Of a stretch of DNA of 64,000 nucleotides, positions 45,519-55,900 are shown in pieces. The first letter of the stretch is position 1. The number at the start of each line of letters is the position of its first letter. Source of the stretch: Streptomyces sp. SAJ15 (GTDB lineage Bacteria; Actinomycetota; Actinomycetes; Streptomycetales; Streptomycetaceae); assembly GCF_007595705.1 (NCBI RefSeq), contig NZ_NISY01000013.1, forward strand, positions 299,474 through 363,473, given 5' to 3'. A model generated the notes under the pieces. It was not told the origin of the DNA and did not search any database. It worked only from the letters and a program-made list of their open reading frames with translations. A program made the translations under genes and the position numbers.

Positions 45519-46954
45519 CGACGCGCCCCAGCCCGCCCGCCGGCCTCGCCCTGGCCGTACTGCTCCTCGGCGAGTTCCTGGCCATCTTCGACATCTCCGT
45601 GGTCAACGTGGTGCTGCCGGTGGTCCAGGAGGACCTGCGGGCCGGGGACGCCCAGGCGTACCTCGTGGTGGCCTGCTACGGCATGGCCTACGCGAGCCTG
45701 CTGGTGATGGGCGGCCGGCTGGGCGACCGGCTCGGCTTCCGGGCCGTCTTCCTCGGCGGTGTCGCCCTGTTCGGACTGGCCTCGCTGGCCTGTGGCCTCG
45801 CCCCGGCCGCCGCCGCGCTGATCGTCGCCCGCGCCGCCCAGGGCGTCGGGGCCGCACTGCTCTTCCCCCAGGTGCTGGCCGGCATCCACCAGGTCGTGCC
45901 CGCCGCCCGCAGGGGAGCCGCGGTCGGCGCCTTCGGCACGGTGCTCGGCCTGGGCTCCACCCTCGGCCAACTCGGCGGCGGGGTGCTCACCGAACTGGAG
46001 CTCGTCTCCGCCGGCTGGCGCTCCGCCTTCCTCGTCAACGTGCCGCTGTGCCTGGCCATCTGGCTGGCCGGGCGCCGGGTGCTGCCCGCCGGACACACCA
46101 CCGCGCGCCGCCTCGACCTGCCCGGCGCGCTGCTGCTGGCGGCGGCCGTGGCCGCGCTGGTGCTGCCCTGGTCGCTGCCGGACCGGCCGCGCGGGCCGCT
46201 CTGGACCGTGCTGCTGGTGCTCGCCCCGCTGGCGCCCACGGCCGCCCTCGTACGGTGGGAGCGCCGGCTCACCCGCGGCGGCGGGACCCCGCTGCTCCAC
46301 CCCGAACTGCTGCGGCAGCGCGGATTCCTCGCCGGACTCGCGCTCTGCCTGGTCTTCTTCGCCACCCAGGTCCCCTTCTACGTCCTGCTGTCGCAGACCG
46401 CGCAGCGCGGCGCCGGCCTCGACCCCCTGGGCTCCGCGGGGCTGTACGCCGGGCTCGGCCTGGCGTTCCTGGCGGCGTCCGTGCTGGCGGGGCGGGCGGA
46501 CCCGCGACACACGGCGCTGCTCACCGCCGGCGGACCGCTGCTGATGGCCGTCGGCTACCTGGGCCTGCGCTCCGTGCCCGCGCACGCCCTCCACCCCGGA
46601 TCGCTGTCGGTGACCGCGCTGCTGGTGGTCAACGGCGCCGGAGCGGGGCTGGTCGCCCCGACGGTGATCCGGTTCGTCCTCGCCGGCGTCGACACCTCGC
46701 TGACCGGCGTCGCCTCCGGACTGCTGGCGACCGCCCAGCAACTCGCCAACTCCGTCGGCGTGGTGGTGGCCGGCGCGGTCTTCCGCGGCGCCGGACACCA
46801 CGGGCAGGTGCTCGCCGGCTTCCGGGCCGCGCTGCTCTACTTCACCGTGCTCGCCGCGGCCGCCGTCGCCCTCTCCCGCCTCGTCGCCCGCGGCCACCGA
46901 CCACCCGCGAAGGGGGCTCAGCCACCTCGCGAGGTGCGGTCCGCCGATGCTTGA
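45515..46954 (+). CDS. DHA2-type MFS drug exporter
   Basis: Protein of 479 residues with about 14 hydrophobic segments. FDISVVNVVLPVVQEDL in helix 1, GGRLGDRLGFRAVFL in loop 2-3, and GTVLGLGSTLGQLGGG (motif C of drug antiporters) place it with proton-driven exporters of the DHA2 family. It probably exports the cluster product or gives self-resistance. The start is coupled to the methyltransferase by ATGA. A perfect 14-bp palindrome falls in its last codons, upstream of the LAL regulator gene. Confidence 0.92.
   Translation: MTTRPSPPAGLALAVLLLGEFLAIFDISVVNVVLPVVQEDLRAGDAQAYLVVACYGMAYASLLVMGGRLGDRLGFRAVFLGGVALFGLASLACGLAPAAAALIVARAAQGVGAALLFPQVLAGIHQVVPAARRGAAVGAFGTVLGLGSTLGQLGGGVLTELELVSAGWRSAFLVNVPLCLAIWLAGRRVLPAGHTTARRLDLPGALLLAAAVAALVLPWSLPDRPRGPLWTVLLVLAPLAPTAALVRWERRLTRGGGTPLLHPELLRQRGFLAGLALCLVFFATQVPFYVLLSQTAQRGAGLDPLGSAGLYAGLGLAFLAASVLAGRADPRHTALLTAGGPLLMAVGYLGLRSVPAHALHPGSLSVTALLVVNGAGAGLVAPTVIRFVLAGVDTSLTGVASGLLATAQQLANSVGVVVAGAVFRGAGHHGQVLAGFRAALLYFTVLAAAAVALSRLVARGHRPPAKGAQPPREVRSADA
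46923..46936. promoter_or_regulatory. Perfect palindrome CACCTCGCGAGGTG before the LAL regulator gene
   Basis: A 14-bp perfect dyad in the last codons of the exporter, 81 bp before the LAL start. It could be an operator for a regulator of the LAL-PKS unit, but GC-rich palindromes of this size also arise by chance. Confidence 0.35.
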
Positions 46955-47017
46955 GCGAGTGCCCGCATACTGCGCCCGGAAGCTTCCTCACACGGAGGAA
47001 CGGAGTCCGGGAGGGCC

Positions 47018-49837
47018 ATGCTCATCGACCGGAGCGCTCACATCGGACTGGCGGAGACGGCGCTGTACGAGTGTGCGTCCGGCCGGTTCCGGCTGATCGT
47101 CGCCGAGGGCGGACCGGGTTGCGGCAAGACCGCGTTCCTACGGGAGTTCCTCAGCGTCGCGGCGCGGGCCGGAGCCCTGGTCGTCGAGGCACCCGGCCTC
47201 CCCGGCGGCCGCGACACCCCACTCGGCCTGCTACGGCGGCTGGTCGCGGACCCACGGCTGCCGGCCTCGGCCCGCGAGCGGCTCCAGGCGACCATGGCGA
47301 CCGTGGCGACCGTGGAGCACCAGACCCCGGCCGAACCCGAGGCCGCCGAACGGCTGCGCGCGGAGCTGTGCGCGGCCGCCGTAACCGCACCGCTGGTGAT
47401 CGCCGTCGACGACCTGCACCACGCGGACCGGGCGTCGCTGCGCCGGCTGCTGCACGTCGCCCGGCACGCGCCCGACGCCAGGATCCTGCTCATCGCCACC
47501 GAACACCCGCACGGACAGAGCGGCGACCCGCTGCTCGGCACCGAACTGCTGCGCCACCCCGGCTTCCGACGGATCACCGTGGACCGGCTCGACGGCGACG
47601 GCGTCGCCGAGCTGCTCGCCGCGCACCGCGGCCGACCGACCGACGAACGGCTCGTGGCCGAGTGCTACGCGATCACCGGCGGCAATCCGCTGCTGCTGCG
47701 GGCGCTGTTGGCGGACCTCGACGCCCAGCGGGAGTCCGTCGGCGGCCGGCTGCCGCGGCCCCCCGCCGGAGGACGGTTCCACCAGGCCGCGGTGGCCTGC
47801 CTGGAACACATAGGCACCGCCGCCCGGGACGTCGCCGGCGCGCTGGCCGTCCTCGGCCGCCACGCCACCCCGGCGCTGCTGGGCCGACTGCTCCGCCCGG
47901 TCGACCCGGTCCGCGTCGACCGGGCCCTCCACCTCCTGGAGCTCACCGGGCTGACCGCCGGCCACCGCTGGCGGCACCCGACCATCGGGGCGGCGGCGCT
48001 CGAACACCTCGGCGAGGCCGACCGGCGCAGCCTGCACGAGCGCGGCGCGCTGCTGCTGCACGGCGAGGGCGCCCCGGCCGTCCAGATCGCCGAACACCTG
48101 CTCGCCGCGCGGCCGGCGGCGCCCGCCTGGTCGGTCGCCGTGCTGCGCGACGCCGCCACCCAGGCCCAGGTCGACGACGACGCCAAAGCCGCGATCGGCT
48201 ATCTGACCCTCGCCCACCGCGCCTGCACGGAGCCCGGCCAGCGCTCGGCGATCCGCATCGCCCTCGCCGCCGCCACCTGGCGCGTCAACCCCTCCGCCGC
48301 CGAGCACCATCTCGCCGAGCCGCTCGCGGAACTCCAGGCCGGCCGGCTGGCCGACGCCGACGCGGCCCTGCTGGTGCGGCTGCTGATCGGCTGCGGACGA
48401 CTGGACGAGGCCGCCCAGGCCAGGACCCGGCTCCAGCGGCCGCCGGACCGGCCCGCGGCGGCGAGCCATGACGGCCCGGCGACGACCACCGCCTGGCCCT
48501 CCGTGGTCCACCCCGGCCCCTGGCCCTGCGGCCACGAGGAGACCCGCCCCGGTCCCCACCCCGCGTCCGAGCCCGCCACACCCGGCGACCCCTGGTCCGA
48601 GCCCCCCGGCCCCGGCACCGCCGCCGCCGTGTGGGGCGTCCCCGGCCCCGGCACCAGTGAGGCCGCCGCCGCGGAGGCCGAACGGCGGCTGCGCTCCTGC
48701 CCGCTGATGGACGGCACGCTCGTGGTGGTGGCCAACGCCGTACGAACCCTGCTGCGGGCCGGCCGCACGGCGGCCGCCGAGGAGTGGTGCCACCGGCTGC
48801 TGAAGGAGGCGATCGCCCGCCGTTCCCCTGGCTGGCAGGCGGAGTTCCTCGCCATCCGGGCCGAGATCGCGCTGCGCAGGGGCGCCCTGGCCGACGCCGA
48901 GGAGTACGCCCGGCGGGCGCTGGGCTGTCTGCCCGGGCGCGGCGGCAGCGTCCTCATCGGCAGCCCGCTCGCCTGCCAGGTCCGCGCCTACACCCTCATG
49001 GGGCGGTACGAGGACGCCACCCGCGTGCTGTACCACCCGGTGCCCGGGGCCCTCTTCCAGAGCGTGCACGCACTGGCCTACCTGCGCGCCCGCGGCCACT
49101 ACCACCTGGCGACCGGCCACTGCCAGGCCGCGCTCCGCGACTTCCTGAGCGCCGGCCGCCTGGCGCAGCGCTGGGGCCTCGACCACCCCGCCCTGCTGCC
49201 CTGGCGCACCGACTCCGCCGAGGGCTTCCTACGGCTCGGGGAACGAGCCAGGGCGGCGACGATGATCACGGAACAGCTCTCCCACGGCCGGCTGTGGAAC
49301 GACCCGCACGCCCGCGGCGTCTCACTACGGCTCCGGGCCAGGATCGCCGGGCCCACCGAGCGCCCCCACCTGCTCACCAAGGCGGTCGAGGCCCTCCAGC
49401 ACTGCGGCGACCGGCTCGAACTCGCCCGCGCGCTGGCCGATCTGGGCGCCGCGTACCAGAGCACCGGCGAGGTCATCCGGGCCAACAAGCTGCGCCGCCG
49501 GGCCTGGCGGATGGCCGAGGAGTGCGGCGCCCAGGCGCTCTGCGACAGCATCCTGCCCCCGCAGGCGATGCGCGGAGCCGAGCGGATGGACCTGCCCGGC
49601 CGCGACCAGGGCGCCGGACTCAGCGAATCGGAGATGCGCGTGGCGATCCTCGCCGCCAACGGCAACTCCAACCGCGAGATAGCCCTGAAGCTCTGCGTCA
49701 CCATGAGCACCGTCGAACAGCACCTGACCCGCGTCTACCGCAAGCTGAACATCAGCCGCCGCCAGCAGCTGCCGAAGAGCCTGATCGGGCCGGTGGGCAG
49801 CCAGCAGGCGCAGCGGAGAGAGCTGTCCGCGTTCTGA
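47018..49837 (+). CDS. LAL (large ATP-binding LuxR) transcriptional regulator
   Basis: Protein of 939 residues. Walker A is GGPGCGKTAFL near residue 32, Walker B is LVIAVDDLHHAD near 127. A long helical (TPR/MalT-like) region follows, with a Pro-rich disordered insert at about 475-560. The C-terminal LuxR HTH reads LSESEMRVAILAANGNSNREIALKLCVTMSTVEQHLTRVYRKL. This is the standard pathway activator of macrolide-type PKS clusters (PikD/RapH type). It lies between the exporter and the PKS, and probably activates the cluster. GGGAGG precedes the ATG at 47018. No TTA codon is visible in it. Confidence 0.95.
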   Translation: MLIDRSAHIGLAETALYECASGRFRLIVAEGGPGCGKTAFLREFLSVAARAGALVVEAPGLPGGRDTPLGLLRRLVADPRLPASARERLQATMATVATVEHQTPAEPEAAERLRAELCAAAVTAPLVIAVDDLHHADRASLRRLLHVARHAPDARILLIATEHPHGQSGDPLLGTELLRHPGFRRITVDRLDGDGVAELLAAHRGRPTDERLVAECYAITGGNPLLLRALLADLDAQRESVGGRLPRPPAGGRFHQAAVACLEHIGTAARDVAGALAVLGRHATPALLGRLLRPVDPVRVDRALHLLELTGLTAGHRWRHPTIGAAALEHLGEADRRSLHERGALLLHGEGAPAVQIAEHLLAARPAAPAWSVAVLRDAATQAQVDDDAKAAIGYLTLAHRACTEPGQRSAIRIALAAATWRVNPSAAEHHLAEPLAELQAGRLADADAALLVRLLIGCGRLDEAAQARTRLQRPPDRPAAASHDGPATTTAWPSVVHPGPWPCGHEETRPGPHPASEPATPGDPWSEPPGPGTAAAVWGVPGPGTSEAAAAEAERRLRSCPLMDGTLVVVANAVRTLLRAGRTAAAEEWCHRLLKEAIARRSPGWQAEFLAIRAEIALRRGALADAEEYARRALGCLPGRGGSVLIGSPLACQVRAYTLMGRYEDATRVLYHPVPGALFQSVHALAYLRARGHYHLATGHCQAALRDFLSAGRLAQRWGLDHPALLPWRTDSAEGFLRLGERARAATMITEQLSHGRLWNDPHARGVSLRLRARIAGPTERPHLLTKAVEALQHCGDRLELARALADLGAAYQSTGEVIRANKLRRRAWRMAEECGAQALCDSILPPQAMRGAERMDLPGRDQGAGLSESEMRVAILAANGNSNREIALKLCVTMSTVEQHLTRVYRKLNISRRQQLPKSLIGPVGSQQAQRRELSAF

Positions 49838-49956
49838 AGCGCTCCACCGGGGGCCGAGGCCCGCGCCTCGGTCCTCGTCGGCCGAGGAGGACCGGCCCCT
49901 CCCCAGCCGCGCCGCCGACGCGCTCTGACGACGTCCACAGCTAGGACAGGCAGGAG

Positions 49957-52900
49957 ATGGCGATGACCGCCGCCGACGACAGGGTGATCGAGGCGCTCCG
50001 CGCGTCCCTCAAGGTCAACGAGCGGCTGCGGGAACAGAACCAGCGGCTCACCGCCGCCGCGCGGGAGCCCGTCGCCCTCGTCGCCACGGCCTGTCGCTAC
50101 CCGGGCGGGGTGACGTCGGCGGAGGACCTGTGGGAGCTGGTCGCCGCGGGCCGGGACGCGGTCGGCACCTTCCCGACCAACCGCGGCTGGGACGTCGACC
50201 GGCTCTACGACCCCGACCCGGACCGACCCGGCACCTCCTACACCCGACACGGCGGGTTCCTCTACGACGCCGGCGCGTTCGACCCCGGCTTCTTCGGCAT
50301 CAGCCCCCGCGAGGCCCTGGCCATGGACCCCCAGCAGCGGCTGCTGCTGGAGATCTCCTGGGAGGCGTTCGAACGTGCCGGCATCGCCCCCACCGCGGTC
50401 CGCGGCAGCCGCACCGGGGTGTTCGCGGGCGTCATGTACCACGACTACGGCGCCCGACTGCACACCCTCCCCGAAGGCTTCGAGGGCTACATCGGAAACG
50501 GCAGCGGCGGCGGCGTGGCCTCCGGCCGCATCGCCTACACCCTCGGCCTCGAAGGGCCGGCCGTCACCGTCGACACCGCCTGCTCCTCGTCGCTGGTCGC
50601 CCTGCACCTGGCCTGCCAGGCGCTGCGCGCCGGGGAGTGCACCCTGGCCCTGGCCGGTGGAGTCACCGTCATGTCCACCCCGAGCCTGTTCGTCGAGTAC
50701 TCCCGGCAGCGCGCCCTGTCGACGGACGGCCGGTGCAAGGCGTACGGGGCGGGCGCCGACGGCACCGGCTGGGCCGAGGGCGCCGGGATGCTGCTGGTGG
50801 AGCGGCTCTCCGACGCGCGGCGGCTCGGACACCCCGTCCTGGCCGTGGTACGAGGCAGCGCCGTCAACCAGGACGGCGCCAGCAACGGACTCACCGCCCC
50901 CAACGGACCCTCCCAACAGCGAGTCATCCGGCAGGCCCTGGCCAACGCCGGCCTCTCGGCCTCCGAGGTGGACGCCGTCGAGGGACACGGCACCGGCACC
51001 ACGCTGGGCGACCCGATCGAGGCCCAGGCCCTGCTGGCCACCTACGGGCAGGAGCGCGCCGCGGAAGCCCCGCTGTGGCTGGGCTCCATGAAGTCCAACG
51101 TCGGCCACACCCAGGCGGCCGCCGGCGCCGGCGGCGTCATCAAGATGGTGATGGCCCTGCGGAACGGGACGCTGCCGCGCACCCTGCACGCCGACGAGCC
51201 GTCACCCCACGTCGACTGGGACTCGGGCCGCGTGCGACTGCTCACCGAGGCCGTGGCCTGGCCGACCGGCGACCGCCCACGCCGCGCCGGCGTCTCCTCG
51301 TTCGGCGTCAGCGGCACCAACGCCCACGTGATCCTCGAAGAGGCACCCGCCGATCTGCTCCGCGTGGCGTCGCGGACGGCTCCCGACGAGGGGTCTGCGG
51401 CGGCTTCGCGGACGGCTCCCGCCGAGGCGTCCGCGGCGGCTTCGTGGACGGCGTCGGCCGACCCGCTCGGGGCGGTGGCGCAGGCCGCCTCCGCCGATCG
51501 GCTCCATCCGGCGTCGCGGACGGATCCCGCCGAGGCGACCCCGGTGGAGTCGCGGGCTGGGGCCGCCGACGCGTCTTCGGCGGTGTCGCGGACCGAGTCC
51601 GCCGACGCGCCCGCGGCGGTCTCGGGGACGGCGCCGGTCGACCCGCTCCGGGCGGTGCCGCAGCCCGCCTCCGTCGAACCGCGCCCGGCGGCGCGGGCGA
51701 CCGCGTCCCACGGCCACGCCATCGCCGGACCGTTGCCCTGGCCGGTCTCGGGCGCCACGCCCGAGGCGCTGCGCGCCCAGGCCGCCGCGCTGCGCCGCCG
51801 CCTCGCCACCGACTTCGACACCGCGACCCACCCCGTCACCGACTCCGGCACCGACTCAGACGCCGCCACCCACTCCGACACCGCCGCGCACCTCGCCGAT
51901 GTGGGGCACGCGCTGGCCACCGGCCGGGCCCACCTGGCCCACCGCGCCGTCGTCCTCGGCACCGACCGGGAGTCCCTGCTGCGCGGCCTGGACGCGGTGG
52001 CCGCCGGCGAGCCGCACGACGCCGCGGTGACCGGGGGCACGCCGGCGGCCGGGGGTGGCGCGGGAGTGGTCTTCGTCTTCCCCGGGCAGGGCGGCCAATG
52101 GGCCGGCATGGGCCTACGGCTCCTGGAGACCTCGACCGAGTTCGCCGCGCGGATGGCCGCGTGTGAGACGGCGCTGGCACCCCATGTCGACTGGTCGCCG
52201 CGGGAGGTCCTGCGCCGGGACCGGACCGACCCCGTGTGGGAGCGCGCGGACGTCGTCCAGCCGGTGCTGTTCGCCATGATGGTGTCGCTGGCCGGCCTCT
52301 GGAGGTCGTACGGCATCGAACCGGACGCCGTGGTGGGCCACTCCCAGGGCGAGATCGCGGCCGCCCACGTCTGCGGCGCGCTCACCCTGGAGGACGCGGC
52401 CAGGGTCGTGGCCCTCCGCAGCCGGGCGCTCCAGGCCCTGTGCGGCTCCGGCGGCATGGCCTCCGTGCCACTGCCGGCCGACGAGGTCGCGGAGGTGCTG
52501 CGGACCGAATGGCCGGACCGGCTGTGGATCGCCGCCCACAACGCCCCCGCGGCCACGGTCGTCTCCGGCGACGCCGACGCCCTGGCCGAGGCCCTGGAGT
52601 ACTACCGGGCCCGGGACGTCCGAGCGAAGCGCATCCCCGTCGACTACGCCTCCCACTGCCCGCACATCGAATCCGTGCAGCGGGAACTGGCGGGCCTGCT
52701 GCACGACATCACCCCGCGGCCCGCCGACATCCCGTTCCACTCCACCGTCGACAACCGGTGGATCGACGACACCACCGCACTCGACGCCGCCTACTGGTAC
52801 CGGAACCTGCGGCAGCCCGTGCGGTTCGCCGACGCGATCCGCGCCCTCGGCGAGACGGAGCACCACACCTTCGTCGAGGTCGGCCCGCACCCCACCCTCA

Positions 52901-55900
52901 CCCCCGCCATCCAGGACACCGCCGAGGCCGCCGGCCACACCGCCGTCGTCATCGGCTCGCTGCGCCGCGACACGGACGACCCGCGTCACCTGCTCACCTC
53001 GCTCGCCCGCGCCCACGTCCACGGCCTGCCGGTCGCCTGGGACCGCCACTACCGGGCGCTGGTCCCCGCGCCGCGCCATGTCGACCTGCCCACGTACGCC
53101 TTCCAGCGCGACCACTACTGGCTGGACGCGCCCGCCGCGGTCGGCGACGTGACCGCCGCCGGGCTCGCCCCGGCCGGACATCCGCTGCTGGGCGCCGCGA
53201 CCGGCCTCGCCGAGCGGGACGGATACCTGCTCACCGGACGCCTGTCCACGACCACCCACCCCTGGCTCGCCGACCACTCCGTCGCCGGCGCGGTCCTGCT
53301 GCCCGGCACCGCGCTGCTGGAACTCGCCGCGCACGCCGGCGAACGCCTGGGCTGCCCCCGGGTGGAGGAGCTGACCCTGCACGCCCCGCTCATCCTCCCC
53401 GCCGAGGGCGGCGTGGTGCTCCAGGTGGCGGTCGGCGCCGCGGACGAGACCGGCCGCCGCGAGCTGAGCGTCCACGCCCGGCGCGACGAACCCATGGGGG
53501 AGTCGGCATCGGAAGGCGCGGCATCGGAGGGCATGGCGACGGAGGGCCCGTGGACGCGGCACGCCAGCGGCACGCTGAGAGCGGAGGCCGGTGCCGGTGC
53601 TTGTGCCCATGCCCCTGCCCCGGCCCCTGTCGACGCTCCCGCGGCCGGGCCGGGACCGCTCGCGCACCCCTGGCCCCCACCGGACGCCGAGCCCCTGGAC
53701 CTCGACGGGCTCTACGACCGGCTGGCCGCGGCCGACTTCGTCTACGGCCCCGCGTTCCGGGGGCTGCAGGCCGCATGGCGACACGGCGCCGAGACTCTCG
53801 CCGAGGTCCGGCTGCCCGACGGCGTCATCGCGGACGCCGCCCGGTTCGGCCTCCACCCCGCCCTGCTCGACGCCGCGCTGCACACCCTGGGGCTCGACGA
53901 CCGCCAGAGGGGCGGAGACCAGGGCCGCCTGCCCTTCACCTGGCGCGACGTCCGACTCCACGCCTCGGCCGTCTCCACCCTGCGGGTGCGGCTGCGACCG
54001 CTGGGTCCCGACGCGGTGGCCGTCGAGGCGACCGACGAGCACGGCGCGCCGGTGGTCTCGGTCGCCTCGCTCGCGCTGCGCCCGGTGTCCCTGGAAGACC
54101 TGCGAGCCCCCGACGGCGCCGTGCGCGACGCGCTCTACGCCCTGGAGTGGATCGCCACGCCCGACCCCGCGCCACCGGTCGCCCTGGGGCGGTGCGCCGT
54201 CCTCGGCGACGCCGGCCCCGGATGGACGACAGCGCTGGAGGTGTCCGCCCGGGGGCCGGTACGGCACCACCCCGACCTGCCCGCGTTGCTACGGGCCCTG
54301 GACGCCGGCGACCCGGCGCCGGACCTGGTCTTCGTAGGCTGCCACCCCGCAGCCGCCGCGACGCCCGCGGAGCCGGCGGCTGTCCACACCCGCACCCACC
54401 AGGCACTCGGCCTGCTCCAGGGCTGGCTCGCCGAGGAACGACTGGCCGACGGGCGCCTGGTGGTCGTGACCTCTGGGGCCGTGGCGGCGACCCGGGTCGA
54501 CCGTCTCGGCGATCCGGCGGGCGCGGCGGTGCGCGGACTGGTGCGCTCCGCCCAGGCCGAGGAGCCGGACCGCTTCCTCCTGGTGGACCTGGACACGAGC
54601 CGGGAGTCGGTCGCGGCACTGCCCCGGGCGGTGGCCCTCGGCGAACCGCAGACGGCCGTTCGGGGCGGCCGGATCCTGGCGGCCAGGCTGGCCCGGGCCG
54701 GTGCCCGGGCAGCCGCCCTGCGGACCCCATCCCAGCCAGGGGGCGGCTGGCGGCTGGAGTCCACCACGTCGGGCACCCTCCAGGGCCTGGAGCTGGTGCC
54801 GACGCCGGCCGACCCCGCCCCGTTGGGCCCGGCCCAGGTGCGGATCGCGGTGCGTGCGGCCGGCCTGAACTTCCGCGACGTCCTGGTGGCCCTGGGCATG
54901 GTGCCCGGCCAGACGGGGCTGGGCAGCGAGGGCGCGGGCGTGGTGCTGGAGGTCGGTCCGGAGGTCACGGACCTGACGCCCGGAGATCGGGTGATGGGCG
55001 TGTTCGCGGACGCCTTCGGCCCGGTGGCGGTGGCCGACCGGGCCGCCCTGGCGCGCATCCCCGACGGCTGGTCCTTCGCACAGGCGGCCGCCGTGCCCGT
55101 GGTCTTCGCGACCGCCTACTACGGCCTCGTCGACCTGGCCGGGCTGCGGCCGGGGGAGTCGGTGTTGGTGCACGCCGCCGCCGGCGGGGTGGGCATGGCC
55201 GCCGTCCAGATCGCCCGCCACCTCGGTGCCGAGGTCTACGCCACCGCGAGCCCGGAGAAGTGGGACACCGTCCGTGCCCAGGCCATCCCGGATGACCGCA
55301 TCGCCTCCTCCCGCACCGTCGACTTCGAGTCCCGGTTCACCGGAGGCCCGGACGGCCGTGGGGTCGACGTGGTCCTGAACTGTCTGGCCCAGGAGTACGT
55401 CGACGCGTCCTTGCGGTTGACGGCCCGTGACGGCGGCCGGTTCCTGGAGCTGGGCAAGACCGACATCCGCGAGCCCGCAGAGGTGGCGCGGGCCCACCCC
55501 GGCGTCGCCTACCAGGCGTACGACCTGATGGACGCAGGCCCCGAGCGCGTCGGCGAGATCCTGCGCACCGTACAGCGGATGTTCGCCGACGGCGTGTTCA
55601 CCCCGCCGCCCCTCACCTGCTGGGACGTGCGGCAGGCCCCGGACGCCTTCCGCCACCTCCAGCAGGGCCGCAGCATCGGCAAGAACGTCCTCACCCTGCC
55701 CGCCGCGTGGGACGCCCACGGCACCGTGCTGATCACCGGTGGTACGGGCGTGCTGGGCGGAGCCCTCGCCCGGCACCTGGCCGCCACCGGCAGGGCCCGG
55801 CACGTGCTGTTGGCCGGCCGCCGCGGGCCCGACGCGCCCGGCGCCGCCCGGCTCACCGCCGAACTCGCCGAACTGGGCGCCGAGGCGACCGTCGTGGCCT

